Of a stretch of 64,000 bases of DNA, positions 16,974 to 26,121 are shown one piece after another. Within the stretch, counting starts at the first letter, position 1. The number at the start of each line of letters is the position of its first letter. The DNA is from Bradyrhizobium sp. CCBAU 53421 (GTDB lineage: Bacteria > Pseudomonadota > Alphaproteobacteria > Rhizobiales > Xanthobacteraceae). Location of the stretch: the NCBI RefSeq assembly GCF_015291625.1, contig NZ_CP030047.1, forward strand, positions 5,952,001-6,016,000. Direction: 5' to 3'. The notes beneath the pieces are model-generated. The model ran no database searches. It worked only from the letters and a program-made list of their open reading frames with translations, and was not told the DNA's origin. A program made the translations under genes and the position numbers.

Positions 16974-19704
16974 GGATACCGGCCTGCAGGTAATGAAGAT
17001 TGGCGTAACGGCCATTGGTCTGGATCAGCTCATCATGGCTGCCGTCCTCGACGATGCGGCCATGCTCGAGCGTGATGATCCGGTTGGCATTACGTACGGT
17101 CGACAATCGGTGAGCGATGACGATCACGGTCCGTCCGGCGGAAATCCGCCTCATGTTCTGCTGGATCGCACGCTCGCTCTCGTAATCCAGCGCGCTGGTC
17201 GCCTCGTCGAAAATCAGGATGCGCGGGTCGGTGATCAGCGCACGCGCGATCGCGATACGCTGGCGCTGTCCGCCGGACAGGCTGCTGCCGCGCTCACCCA
17301 CGACGGTATCGTAACCCTCGGGCAGTTCCAGGATGAAGTCGTGCGCGCCGGCCAGCATTGCCGCCTCGATGACGCGTTCCATCGACATGGTCGGATCGGT
17401 CAGTGCGATGTTGTCGCGGATCGTGCAATTGAACAGCACGTTTTCCTGCAACACGACGCCGATCTGGCGCCGCAACCAGCTCAGGTCGACCATTGCGAGA
17501 TCGACGCCGTCGACCAGTACGCGTCCGCTCTCCGGAACATAGAGACGCTGGATCAGCTTGGTGATGGTGCTCTTGCCCGACCCCGACGAGCCAACGATGC
17601 CGATGACCTGGCCGGGCTCGATGCTGAAGGACACGTCGTGCAACACCTCGGGGCCGTCGATGCGATAGCGGAAAGTCGCGTGCTCGAACCTCACTTGGCC
17701 GCGGATCGGCGGCAAGGCGGCGCGGGACGGAGTGAAGCTCGGCTCCGGAATGGTGTTGAGGATGTCGCCGAGACGATCGATCGACAGACGGGCCTGGTGG
17801 AAGTCCTGCCAGACCTGCGCGAGCCGCAGCACCGGCGTGCTGACGCGCGCGGCCAGCATGTTGAACGCGACGAGTTCGCCGACGGTCAACTCTCCGCCAA
17901 TCACCAGCCGCGCGCCGAAGTAAAGGGTCGCGGCGATGACCAGCTTGTTGATCATCTGGACTGCCTGGCTCGCCGTGTTGTTCAGGCTGAGCACACGGAA
18001 GCTGGCGGCGACATAGCCGGCGAGCTGTTCCTCCCAGCGGCGCTGCATCTGCGGCTCGACCGCCATGGCCTTCAAGGTCTCGACGCCGGTGACGCTTTCG
18101 ACCAGGAAGGCTTGATTCTCGGAGCCGCGATTGAACTTTTCATCGAGGCGCGCGCGGAATAGCGGCGCGGCTCCCGCCGATATGCCGATGTAGAACGGGA
18201 AGGACGCGAGCACGATCCAGGTCAACGTCGTCGAGTAGTAGAACATCACGACAAGGAAGACGACCGTGAAAAGAAGGTCGATGACCAGCGTGAGCGCCGA
18301 ACTCGTCAGGAACTGGCGGATATTCTCCAGCTCCCGGACGCGCGCCACCGAATCCCCGACGCGGCGAGTCTGGAAATAGGCGATCGGCAGTGCCATCAGG
18401 TGGCGAAACAGCCTGGCACCGAGCTCGACATCGATGCGGTTTGTCGTATGCGCGAACAGATAGACGCGCAGCGTCTCGAGAATGGCTTCGAACACAGTCA
18501 GCACGACAAGGCCGATGACCAGAACGTCGAGCGTGCTCATGCTTCGATGCACCAGCACCTTGTCGATCACCACCTGGAAGAACAACGGTGAGACGACGGC
18601 GAAGATCTGAAGGAAGAACGACGCCGCCAGCACCTCGCTGAGCAGGCGGCGATACTTTTGCATGGCGCCGACGAACCAGGCGATATCGAAGCGTCGCGCG
18701 AGATCGGTCAGGCTGGCGCGCCGGGCCATCAGAATGAGGCCGCCATCCCAGATGGCCTCGAGCTGGGCCTGGGTGAGTGTTTCGGGACGCGGAGACAGCG
18801 GGCGCTGCACGAGAAGCTTGCCGTCGATGAGCTTGCCGAGAATCAGGAAGCTGCCGTCACGCAGCAGTGCAATTCCCGGCAGCGGCGTGACCGCAAGTCT
18901 GTCCCAACTGGTCCGCTGCACCCTTGCCTTGAGCCCGAACTCCTTGGCGCAGCGCAGGATTTCAGTAACGCCGAGTCGCGCCGCGCCGACCCGGTGGTGG
19001 ATTTGGCCGGGATCGGCAGCGATTCCGTGGCAACGCAGCAAGATCGCGAGCGCAATGAGCCCGGATTCGTCGGCGTCTTCGGGGTCGATGCTCGCGGCCG
19101 TGGATCCGGTATCCGCGGCCTCGTTCGCAACATCGCCGGAAGCGGCAAAACGCGCCCGCATGCCGGACGTCTTCGTCAACAAGGTATCGCGGGCCTTTGC
19201 CAAGCCGTCGCGGATACGCATCAGGAGACCACCGGCGTAGCGGATCGGGCCGGCACCCAGACCACCTGCGCGAGCGCGGATGTCGGCAATCGCATGACGT
19301 GCGCGGTGCGCGAAGCTCTGTGAGCCGGGCGAGATCAAGCCGCCATCCCAGATCGCTTCAAATTCCGCACGCGTCATCCGCCGCGGATGCGACGAGGTCG
19401 GGTGCAGCACAAGCGCCACCTGGTCCTCGATTTTTCCTAGAAGCAAAAATCCTCCGTCACGCAGCGACGCGATTCCAGGCAGCTGGATGTCCGCCAGCCG
19501 CGGCCAATCCATCGTCGTCGCACGGACTTTGACCCCGAATTCGTGCGCGCAACGAAGCATTGCGCGGATGCCTATCCCATCATCTCCGCAGCGATCGCGG
19601 AGCTGATCGGGTTCAGTGTTCACGCCATGAAGGCGCAGGAACAGAGCCAGCGCTCGAAACCCCAGATCTGATGGTACGTGGGCATTTCCGTTCTGGATCG
19701 CCAT
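16960..19704 (-). CDS. type I secretion ABC exporter, HlyB-like, with doubled C39-like domain
   Basis: 914 residues. Two homologous N-terminal C39-like domains lie at about 8-135 and 215-340 (both contain HG, a GI.L..C..EFG.K.R helix, LPGIA.LRDG.FL.LGK and IWDGGLI). Both lack the catalytic Cys, so they are docking domains, not peptidases. A six-helix membrane domain (about 350-640) and a nucleotide-binding domain follow: Walker A GSSGSGKST from 705, signature LSGGQ at 809-813, Walker B ILIFDEA with D833/E834, H-loop H865. Usual HlyB-type exporters have one such domain and about 700-720 residues. Probable cargo: the lyases at 5309 and 20205, from the shared upstream element and tail. Exports unfolded protein in one step. 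Confidence 0.93.
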   Translation of the reverse strand: MAIQNGNAHVPSDLGFRALALFLRLHGVNTEPDQLRDRCGDDGIGIRAMLRCAHEFGVKVRATTMDWPRLADIQLPGIASLRDGGFLLLGKIEDQVALVLHPTSSHPRRMTRAEFEAIWDGGLISPGSQSFAHRARHAIADIRARAGGLGAGPIRYAGGLLMRIRDGLAKARDTLLTKTSGMRARFAASGDVANEAADTGSTAASIDPEDADESGLIALAILLRCHGIAADPGQIHHRVGAARLGVTEILRCAKEFGLKARVQRTSWDRLAVTPLPGIALLRDGSFLILGKLIDGKLLVQRPLSPRPETLTQAQLEAIWDGGLILMARRASLTDLARRFDIAWFVGAMQKYRRLLSEVLAASFFLQIFAVVSPLFFQVVIDKVLVHRSMSTLDVLVIGLVVLTVFEAILETLRVYLFAHTTNRIDVELGARLFRHLMALPIAYFQTRRVGDSVARVRELENIRQFLTSSALTLVIDLLFTVVFLVVMFYYSTTLTWIVLASFPFYIGISAGAAPLFRARLDEKFNRGSENQAFLVESVTGVETLKAMAVEPQMQRRWEEQLAGYVAASFRVLSLNNTASQAVQMINKLVIAATLYFGARLVIGGELTVGELVAFNMLAARVSTPVLRLAQVWQDFHQARLSIDRLGDILNTIPEPSFTPSRAALPPIRGQVRFEHATFRYRIDGPEVLHDVSFSIEPGQVIGIVGSSGSGKSTITKLIQRLYVPESGRVLVDGVDLAMVDLSWLRRQIGVVLQENVLFNCTIRDNIALTDPTMSMERVIEAAMLAGAHDFILELPEGYDTVVGERGSSLSGGQRQRIAIARALITDPRILIFDEATSALDYESERAIQQNMRRISAGRTVIVIAHRLSTVRNANRIITLEHGRIVEDGSHDELIQTNGRYANLHYLQAGIHDVR

Positions 19705-19884
19705 TTCGTTACTCTACTCCTCGCGGCTTCCGGCCGCGTTGGTGTTCCTTTTCATGCACATGGAATTCCAATGACGCCCATCCGAGGATACGCGTCACAC
19801 GCCTGCTCGCAGCCAAAACGGCGCAAGCAATCATCAAAGCACTAGGGCCTCGAACCGCGAGGAGGTTTCAGCGCGACGGGATAC
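19705..19884 (-). promoter_or_regulatory. leader of the type I secretion operon
   Basis: The 5' leader between the exporter start and the shared element. No open frame of note. Confidence 0.3.
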
Positions 19885-19965
19885 TTGAAATTTGCCCCCC
19901 CGACTGGCTGAGCGCGCTGGTTAGCGAGCAAAAATGGCGAAAAAACTTTCGAATTGTGATTTATG
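19885..19965 (-). promoter_or_regulatory. shared upstream element, copy C
   Basis: On the minus strand: TTTTTTCGCCATTTTTGCTC, then GCTAACCAGCG and CAGCCAGTCGGGGGGG. It is the most divergent of the three copies and the only one not in a duplicated lyase leader, so its conservation is the most informative. It lies about 190-250 bases upstream of the exporter ATG. Confidence 0.6.
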
Positions 19966-20164
19966 CACACACAAGTTGTGCCTGAAAACTGACCAAAACT
20001 CGGACGTTTTACGCTCACAACGAAGTATCGAATCGGAAGCCGCACGGCGATATTCCGTCAAACGGCAGCCGTCGGCAATCCTCTGTTGTGGATTGGTTTT
20101 CACCGCGTCCCTTGCGGCTGCTGACCGACCATTTGTGCCGCGTGGCGTCCCAAAAATTGGACGG

Positions 20165-20199
20165 TGCCGCACCCGGGCGCAAAGTGCCCAGGTGCGGCA
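20165..20199 (-). terminator. hairpin downstream of lyase gene 2
   Basis: TGCCGCACC.GGGC pairs with GCCC.GGTGCGGCA around a seven-base loop, directly after the stop at 20205. An AATTTTTGG stretch follows a few bases later on the minus strand. Confidence 0.65.
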
Positions 20200-20204
20200 A
20201 TACG

Positions 20205-21968
20205 TTAGTGGTGGGGCTTCGTCAGGAACGCGTTCTGCATCCAGGCGGCGCCGTTCGAAATGGCTGCCGCGATCTGCCCCCCGTCGACCCGACCAGAGCT
20301 ACCCGCCAGATACTGGTTCAGCAGCGCGAAGCTGTGGCTCGCCTGGGACCCTGTGGCCGTATCGTAATTCGCCAAAGAGGTGGTCTGCGGCACGGTAGCT
20401 GCCAGCGTGCTGCTGCCCCACTGAAGGTGATGGTGCAGCCCATGGTCCTGGTTTGTCGTGCTCCCTGAGGTTGCGGACGGCCGAGGATCCGTGACGGTGA
20501 TGGTCTGTGGCGTCGCCGATGCCACAGCGCCGGTAACCGGGTCGGTCGCGCTCGCGGTCAGGGTGAGAGTCGCGACCGGATGAGCATTGCCCTTGTAGTA
20601 GGATGTCAGGGTCAATCCGCTGGCGACCTGCGCAGAGCTCAGCGTGATGTCGCCTCCCCTGAACGTCGTGCCATCGCCGGTCGTGATCGTCTCATACTTC
20701 GGCAGGCCTTTGATGTTCAGGCTGACTTTATCGTTGGAATCGGTCGTGGACAGCGTTGTCCCCAGGTCGACCTGACCGCCTCTGCCGGCGACCCAGAGCG
20801 AGCTGTCCGCGACGGAGAGCACCGGCTGAGTCACCGTCGGTGTGGTTGGCTGCGTCGGCATGATGGGCGTGTTCGAGATCTGAAGACCGGAGAATGTCTT
20901 CACCGCGCCCGAGAGATTGGCGGCAAGCCCCCCGGAATCCGTGATGCTCGCGCCGTTCGCGAGACTGACGCCGGTGATGGCGAGCGCCGAGGTATTCGTG
21001 TCAGTCGACGCGACTGTCGTCCGGAACGTGAGCGTATTTGTCCCCGAGCCGCCGACATAGGTGGCACTGGCACCATCATTGAGCGACAGCGTCGGCGTAC
21101 CGTTGACGGTCACAGCCTCGCTCAAGCCGAGCGTCAACGTGACGACATCGCCGACATGCTCGGTTCCGGTGCCCGGCGAAGCGGACACCTGCGTCACCGT
21201 CGGCGCGACGTTCGGCGTGGTCGGCTGCGTCGGTGTGGTCGGCTGCGTCGACGTCGCCGCCGCCCCCGTCAACAGTATCATATTTCGGTAATCGACGGCG
21301 ACGGTCTCGGGCGCCGTCGACCGATAGACCCCGTACTCCCAATTGGTGGCCTGCCCATAGCCCAGGGGGCCGCTGTAGTTCACGACCTGCGTCCCGTTGA
21401 TCGAGACCTTCAAATACCCACCGCCGGTGTTCGAAACGTCGGCCTGTATCTGAATGTTGTTGTACACACCCGTCTGGATCGGATTGGGGTCAGTCCAGAG
21501 CGTGAGCATCTGCACATTGCCGGCCCCGTTGCTCGGATCCTGACCCGGCTGGACATATCTGGCGACAACCTGCAGATGATCGCCGACAAGCTGGATCGCA
21601 AATGGCGGCGAGGTGCCGACGCCGCTCGCGTTATCATCATTGTGCATCTGTCCGACGATGAACCAGCCACTTGCCGTATTCACAAATGACCCGTTGGGGC
21701 CATTCGGCTCCACCATGAACTGATAGTTCAAGGCGATTGGAGTGCTGCCGGGAATGTTGGTCGCGCCTGAAACCTCGGAGCGATCAACAGATGAGTCATC
21801 GTACCAGGCATGATCACCCTGCTGGACTTCGAAGCGCAGGGTTTGCGAGTCAGGATTGGTCAGGCTGTAGCTCGTGCTCGCATCCTGCACTCCGTAGACG
21901 TCGCCACCGATCGAAAACCTCGTCATCGGTGTGGAAGAAAATGATGTGATTGTCCCAGTCGTATCCAA
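20205..21968 (-). CDS. heparin-lyase-I-like polysaccharide lyase with Ig-like inserts, type I-secreted (lyase 2)
   Basis: 587 residues from TTG 21968 (GGAGG seven bases upstream, as in lyase 1; the frame is open to 22118 but only this start is conserved). Residues 1-232 are the lyase domain, nearly identical to lyase 1. After a Thr/Pro linker come two beta-rich modules absent from lyase 1: about 250-365, SwmB/Big-like (VTLTLGLSEAVTVNGTPTLS), and about 380-510 (LSVADSSLWVAGRGGQVDLG). The C-terminal tail SFALLNQYLAGSSG...FLTKPHH matches lyase 1. No Sec signal. The extra modules may bind polysaccharide or space the enzyme from its tail (inference). Confidence 0.82.
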   Translation of the reverse strand: MDTTGTITSFSSTPMTRFSIGGDVYGVQDASTSYSLTNPDSQTLRFEVQQGDHAWYDDSSVDRSEVSGATNIPGSTPIALNYQFMVEPNGPNGSFVNTASGWFIVGQMHNDDNASGVGTSPPFAIQLVGDHLQVVARYVQPGQDPSNGAGNVQMLTLWTDPNPIQTGVYNNIQIQADVSNTGGGYLKVSINGTQVVNYSGPLGYGQATNWEYGVYRSTAPETVAVDYRNMILLTGAAATSTQPTTPTQPTTPNVAPTVTQVSASPGTGTEHVGDVVTLTLGLSEAVTVNGTPTLSLNDGASATYVGGSGTNTLTFRTTVASTDTNTSALAITGVSLANGASITDSGGLAANLSGAVKTFSGLQISNTPIMPTQPTTPTVTQPVLSVADSSLWVAGRGGQVDLGTTLSTTDSNDKVSLNIKGLPKYETITTGDGTTFRGGDITLSSAQVASGLTLTSYYKGNAHPVATLTLTASATDPVTGAVASATPQTITVTDPRPSATSGSTTNQDHGLHHHLQWGSSTLAATVPQTTSLANYDTATGSQASHSFALLNQYLAGSSGRVDGGQIAAAISNGAAWMQNAFLTKPHH

Positions 21969-22100
21969 TTCAGGCCTCCATGGGTCGAAGAGATGCTTCT
22001 CTTTGACGCTTACAAGGGAATTTACGGCCGCAGCGCGAAGGCGCGCGACATACCACGCACTCGCAACGCCTACGCCACGAGCGGATTTCCGATGCATCAC
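21267..22100 (-). repeat. duplicated segment, copy 2 (partner 5818-6630)
   Basis: DNA-level partner of the lyase 1 catalytic region and leader. Similarity continues, weaker, through the leader to the shared element at about 22125-22215. Confidence 0.8.
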
Positions 22101-22124
22101 AGGATCAACTGCGTGCACATTCCA

Positions 22125-22215
22125 ATGCAGTGCGAATCGCCCATCCCCAACTGCTGGGTCGGCTGGTTAATGAGCGAGTATGGCAAAAAAATTTCTTAAA
22201 ATGGCGATAGTTTGA
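22125..22215 (-). promoter_or_regulatory. shared upstream element, copy B
   Basis: On the minus strand: TTTTTTTGCCATACTCGCTC, then ATTAACCAGCC and AGCAGTTGGGG. Same strand and same distance to the start codon as copies A and C. Confidence 0.6.
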
Positions 22216-22835
22216 AACTGCAAAACCGGCGGCGCCGGCGGCATGTACTTGTCGTTGCAGTCAAATTCCGCGTCATTGCAGTGAGGGAGCAAAAAAGTTC
22301 TCCACTGATCAAATCCATCTCGGCAAGCGCCATCGCGAATGCTGCAGGTCGCGTAACAAGCAGCGATCGAGCTCGCAAACACGACGGATAACGGAGCACT
22401 CGCGAACCGCGCCCACAGAGACAATCAGCTCGATCAGGCGCCATGGGCAGGTTCTTTTGCGTCGCGGTGATCCATGACGCGCGTCCGCGCCGCACCCGTA
22501 GCGGCGCGACCAGCCGCAGACGAGACAAGATGTTCGAGGCCTATCACTCAGACCATGTGCGGCCCGAATTCGGCTGCGCCGCATCCAGCTTGAGCGGTCC
22601 GCTCATCGCTGGATGAAATCCAGTTCACTTCTGCTGGCTGAGGCCGCGCCGGAAAAGATCCTCAGTCTCTACGCTGGGTTGAACACGAAACGTCGCGACG
22701 GAGCATGATGCGCACCGTCCTCGCGGATAAGTCGAGAGGACATGATGACGCAATCTCCCAGGATTACTCCGCCTTTCCCATTGAGGGTCATCCGTGGCCA
22801 CAGCAATGTCCGGACACAAAGAGCTGGCAGGGATC
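22216..22835. other. intergenic region between divergent genes
   Basis: About 620 bases between the lyase 2 control element and the plus-strand amidotransferase gene. No credible gene; the promoter of the 22836 gene should lie near the right end. Confidence 0.35.
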
Positions 22836-24749
22836 ATGTGCGGGATTTTTGGCTGGGCACTTCGGGGAAAGCACCGGCAAGATTACGACACTCTTGTCCG
22901 CCTCACCAACCTCATGAAGCACAGGGGCCCCGACGGCGCAGGCTGCTGGCAAGGCGACACTGCCGGCGGGTGCCATCAAATCAGCTTGGGGCATAGGCGT
23001 CTCGCGATCATCGACCTCGAGGGCGGAGCCCAGCCGATGTGGAGCGCTGATGGCTCGATCGGGCTCGTCTTCAACGGAGAGATCTATAACTACGTTGAAT
23101 TGCGCGAGGAACTCGTCGCTCTCGGACATGCTTTTCGTACGTCCTCCGATACGGAAGTGCTGATCGAAGCCTACCGGGCTTGGGGACTGGACTCGATCAG
23201 GCGTTTCCGTGGCATGTTCGCATTCGGGCTATGGGATGCGAGGACCCAACAGCTTGTCCTGGTGCGCGACCCGTTCGGCAAGAAGCCGCTGTTCATAGCC
23301 GAGCACTCAGGTCTTTTGTTCGGCTCGGAAATCGAGCCCCTGCTCAAGTTCCCGGGCATGAATACGCGGATCGACCCGCATGCCGTCGGGCATTATCTCC
23401 TCAATCGATATGTCCCCGGTCCCAGGACATTCTTTCAAGCCGTGCGCAAGCTTCCTCCGGGCTGCTACCTGGTATGGCGCGAAGGACGCACCAGCATCGC
23501 CCGGTACTTCGTACCGCCGTTGGCAACGGCAGAGCCCGACATCACGGACTTCGGCGAGGCGGTCCGGTTGTTCAAGGCGACATTCGATGACGCAGTGCGC
23601 ATTCGCATGCGGAGTGACGTTGCGTTTGGAGCCTACCTGTCTGGCGGCATCGATTCGTCTGCGGTCGTGGCCGCTATGGTCCGCCATAGCTCTGAGCGCG
23701 TGCGCACCTTCTCAGTTGGCTTTCGTGAAGCCAGCTACTCCGAGCTTGATCACGCCCGCACCATAGCTCGTCAATTCGACACCAATCACGAAGAGATCGT
23801 ACTCGAGCCGCACGACTTCTTGAAAAGCTGGCCGACCGCAGTGCTGCGTCGCGGCGCCCCTGCGGCCGAACCGGCCGATATACCAGTTATGATGTTGTCG
23901 CATATGGCAGCGAGCAAGGTGAAAATGGTCCTTACTGGAGAAGGAGCGGACGAACTGCTGGGCGGCTATCCCAAGCATCGAGCCGAGTTGTGGATCGAAC
24001 TCTACCAGCGACTCGTTCCGCAGACCATTCATGATCGCATCATATCACCCGCAATGCGTGCACTCCCGTACGATATGCGTCGCGCCAAGATCGTGACCAC
24101 TGCGGCGGGCGAGCGGGATTGGCCGAGCCGGATGCAACTCTGGTTTGGCGGAGTTTCCCTCAACGATCGGGATCGCCTTGTCGGACGCCCCCTACCTGCA
24201 ACGCCGCCGGATTCCCATCCGTTCTCGATGGCCGCAGGATCGAATGTCCGACGCATGCTGTTCTTCGATCAGACGTCGTGGCTACCCGACAACCTTCTTG
24301 AACGTGCTGACCGAATGATGATGGCAGGTTCAATCGAGGGCAGGATGCCATTCATGGACACCAGTCTCGCCAAGCTTGTGGCGCGGTTTCCGGACAAGTT
24401 CCTGGTCGGTCGGAGCGGCGGCAAGTCAGTATTGCGAGCAGCGATGCAGCACACTCTTCCACCGGGGACCCTGACGCGCAAGAAAATCGGATTTCGCGTG
24501 CCAATCGAAGAATGGTTTCGCGGCCCTTATCGCGAATTTATCTCCGATTTGTTGGTTTGCGATGGTGCGCGTGTTGCATCCTTCTGCAACAGGGGCGTCT
24601 TGAGGGAGTTGGTCAACGAGCATCTCGCCCGCCGTCAAAACCACGAAAAGGTGCTCTGGTCCCTGGCCAACCTGGAGTTGTTCTTGCGAGCCTTCAGGCC
24701 GTCGAGCCTGGAGACCCTGGCGAGGCATTCCGTTCGGGAACCGATCTGA
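22836..24749 (+). CDS. AsnB-like glutamine amidotransferase in EPS locus
   Basis: 637 residues from ATG 22836, which exposes Cys2 (MCGIFGWALR); the open frame upstream to GTG 22794 is not family-like. Glutaminase domain: KHRGPDGAG, GHRRLAIIDLEGGAQPM, NGEIYNYVELREEL. Synthetase domain: PP-loop YLSGGIDSSA and LTGEGADELLGGYPKH. Length and organisation fit the long AsnB group found in polysaccharide clusters; WbpS of P. aeruginosa O6, a member of this group, amidates a sugar acid. With uronic-acid genes nearby, sugar amidation is a reasonable inference, but plain Asn synthesis cannot be excluded. Confidence 0.88.
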   Translation: MCGIFGWALRGKHRQDYDTLVRLTNLMKHRGPDGAGCWQGDTAGGCHQISLGHRRLAIIDLEGGAQPMWSADGSIGLVFNGEIYNYVELREELVALGHAFRTSSDTEVLIEAYRAWGLDSIRRFRGMFAFGLWDARTQQLVLVRDPFGKKPLFIAEHSGLLFGSEIEPLLKFPGMNTRIDPHAVGHYLLNRYVPGPRTFFQAVRKLPPGCYLVWREGRTSIARYFVPPLATAEPDITDFGEAVRLFKATFDDAVRIRMRSDVAFGAYLSGGIDSSAVVAAMVRHSSERVRTFSVGFREASYSELDHARTIARQFDTNHEEIVLEPHDFLKSWPTAVLRRGAPAAEPADIPVMMLSHMAASKVKMVLTGEGADELLGGYPKHRAELWIELYQRLVPQTIHDRIISPAMRALPYDMRRAKIVTTAAGERDWPSRMQLWFGGVSLNDRDRLVGRPLPATPPDSHPFSMAAGSNVRRMLFFDQTSWLPDNLLERADRMMMAGSIEGRMPFMDTSLAKLVARFPDKFLVGRSGGKSVLRAAMQHTLPPGTLTRKKIGFRVPIEEWFRGPYREFISDLLVCDGARVASFCNRGVLRELVNEHLARRQNHEKVLWSLANLELFLRAFRPSSLETLARHSVREPI

Positions 24750-24907
24750 ACGCTCAAGGCAAACACCGACGATATGGCGAGACCACGCGCAGCGATTTGA
24801 CCAAGGTTTGGCGCCACACGGGCAAACAACGTGGGCAGCCTCACATGTCCGGTTCGGCGAAACTCCGATCGCACGTCGTGTTGCCGGGAATATAATCGAA
24901 CCACCGA

Positions 24908-26059
24908 TCAATCGACCATGTCGCTCGTGGTCGCGCCTTGCCATGTCGCGCGCGCTCTCTTGTCGGCCACTTTCCGATAAAGGCTGAGATATGCGTCGCA
25001 CATCGCATCCAGTGAGAATGCCGTTTCAACGCGCCGACGCCCTGCGGCGCCAAACCGATCAGCGAGTTCAGCGTTGTCGATGAGCTTAAGCACGCGGTCG
25101 GTCAAAGCACTGACGTCATGGCTCGGCACAAGAAATCCGGTCTGCCCCTCCAGCACCAACTCAGAAGTGCCTCCATCGTTCGTCGCCACAACTGGCTTAC
25201 CCAATACCATGCACTCGATTATCGCGTTGGAAATGCCCTCCCCGTGCAAATGACTATTGGTCGTGAGAACGCCAACGGTGAAGAGATTGGCAATGCTCTC
25301 TACATCGTTCCGCCGCCCCAAAAGCAATATGCGCTCCGAATGCGCGGGCGGAATGCTGTCGCGGATCCGTCGCAGCGTTTCGCCACTACCGATAGCCAGA
25401 AACGTGACATCGTCCCTTAGACGGCAGACTCGGCATGCCATCTGGACAAAGGTTTCATAGTCTTTTCTGGGCGTGAAATTGGCCACCATCCCGACAACGT
25501 AGGGTGTCACAATGCCTAGAATGCTGCGAAGTTGGGTCTTATCCTTCAGGTTGGATATCCTGCCAGGGCTGAACCCATTGTAGATGCAGAGACCTTTGCG
25601 CGCAGGAATACCATAGGCAGCCAGCCCCGCACGCGAATTGGCAACAACAACGTCCGAAAACGGAATAGTCAGCTTGCCTCTCACATAGCCTTCATTCCAA
25701 AGCCTCATATGCGAGGGAGCATCTCGCACGAACCCATTTACGAAGGCCGTACCGCACATTTTCGCTATTGGCGCCGCATAGATGGAGCACATCGAGCCCC
25801 ACGAGTGAATGACATCTATTCTTAGATCGGCAACCAGGTCGTATAGCCTCTTGAAGAGACGCAGATCCTTCTTGCCCCTCCGATGAAGCTGAATAACCTG
25901 CGCATGTTCGCGGTCAATTTCGAGGCAAACCTCGTCCTTGTCCATAACAGCGACGAACGACCTGATGTCGCGGTGAATGGCAAGTCCTTTCAGCAATTCG
26001 ACGACTTGTCTTTCCTTCCCTCCCGGGCCGAGACGTTCGATAAGGTGCAGTATGCGCAT
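24908..26059 (-). CDS. glycosyltransferase, GT4-like
   Basis: A GT-B glycosyltransferase using a nucleotide sugar. It starts at ATG 26059 (MRILHLIERLGPGGKERQV), with GGGAGGG seven bases upstream; the open frame to 26125 is probably not used. Residues 1-170 are the acceptor half; 200-380 the donor half with VGMVANFTPRKDYETFV and the E-x7-E region GEGISNAIIECMVLGKPVVA. Last gene of the minus-strand operon 31982-24908, 62 bases after the deacetylase gene. Linkage and sugar unknown. Confidence 0.88.
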   Translation of the reverse strand: MRILHLIERLGPGGKERQVVELLKGLAIHRDIRSFVAVMDKDEVCLEIDREHAQVIQLHRRGKKDLRLFKRLYDLVADLRIDVIHSWGSMCSIYAAPIAKMCGTAFVNGFVRDAPSHMRLWNEGYVRGKLTIPFSDVVVANSRAGLAAYGIPARKGLCIYNGFSPGRISNLKDKTQLRSILGIVTPYVVGMVANFTPRKDYETFVQMACRVCRLRDDVTFLAIGSGETLRRIRDSIPPAHSERILLLGRRNDVESIANLFTVGVLTTNSHLHGEGISNAIIECMVLGKPVVATNDGGTSELVLEGQTGFLVPSHDVSALTDRVLKLIDNAELADRFGAAGRRRVETAFSLDAMCDAYLSLYRKVADKRARATWQGATTSDMVD

Positions 26060-26121
26060 CTCAGCGCCCTCCCGAGTGAACTGATCCAGTCCACCCCGCA
26101 GCGCGTCGTTCAGCGCTACAT

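Noticed and set aside
16294..18162. 622-codon plus-strand frame opposite the secretion genes
   Set aside because: It lies fully antisense to the well-supported HlyD/ABC genes and has no recognisable domain.
5309..22100. Composite mobile element bounded by the two lyase copies
   Set aside because: The copies are in direct orientation with an exporter between them, but no transposase, integrase or target-site duplication is seen.
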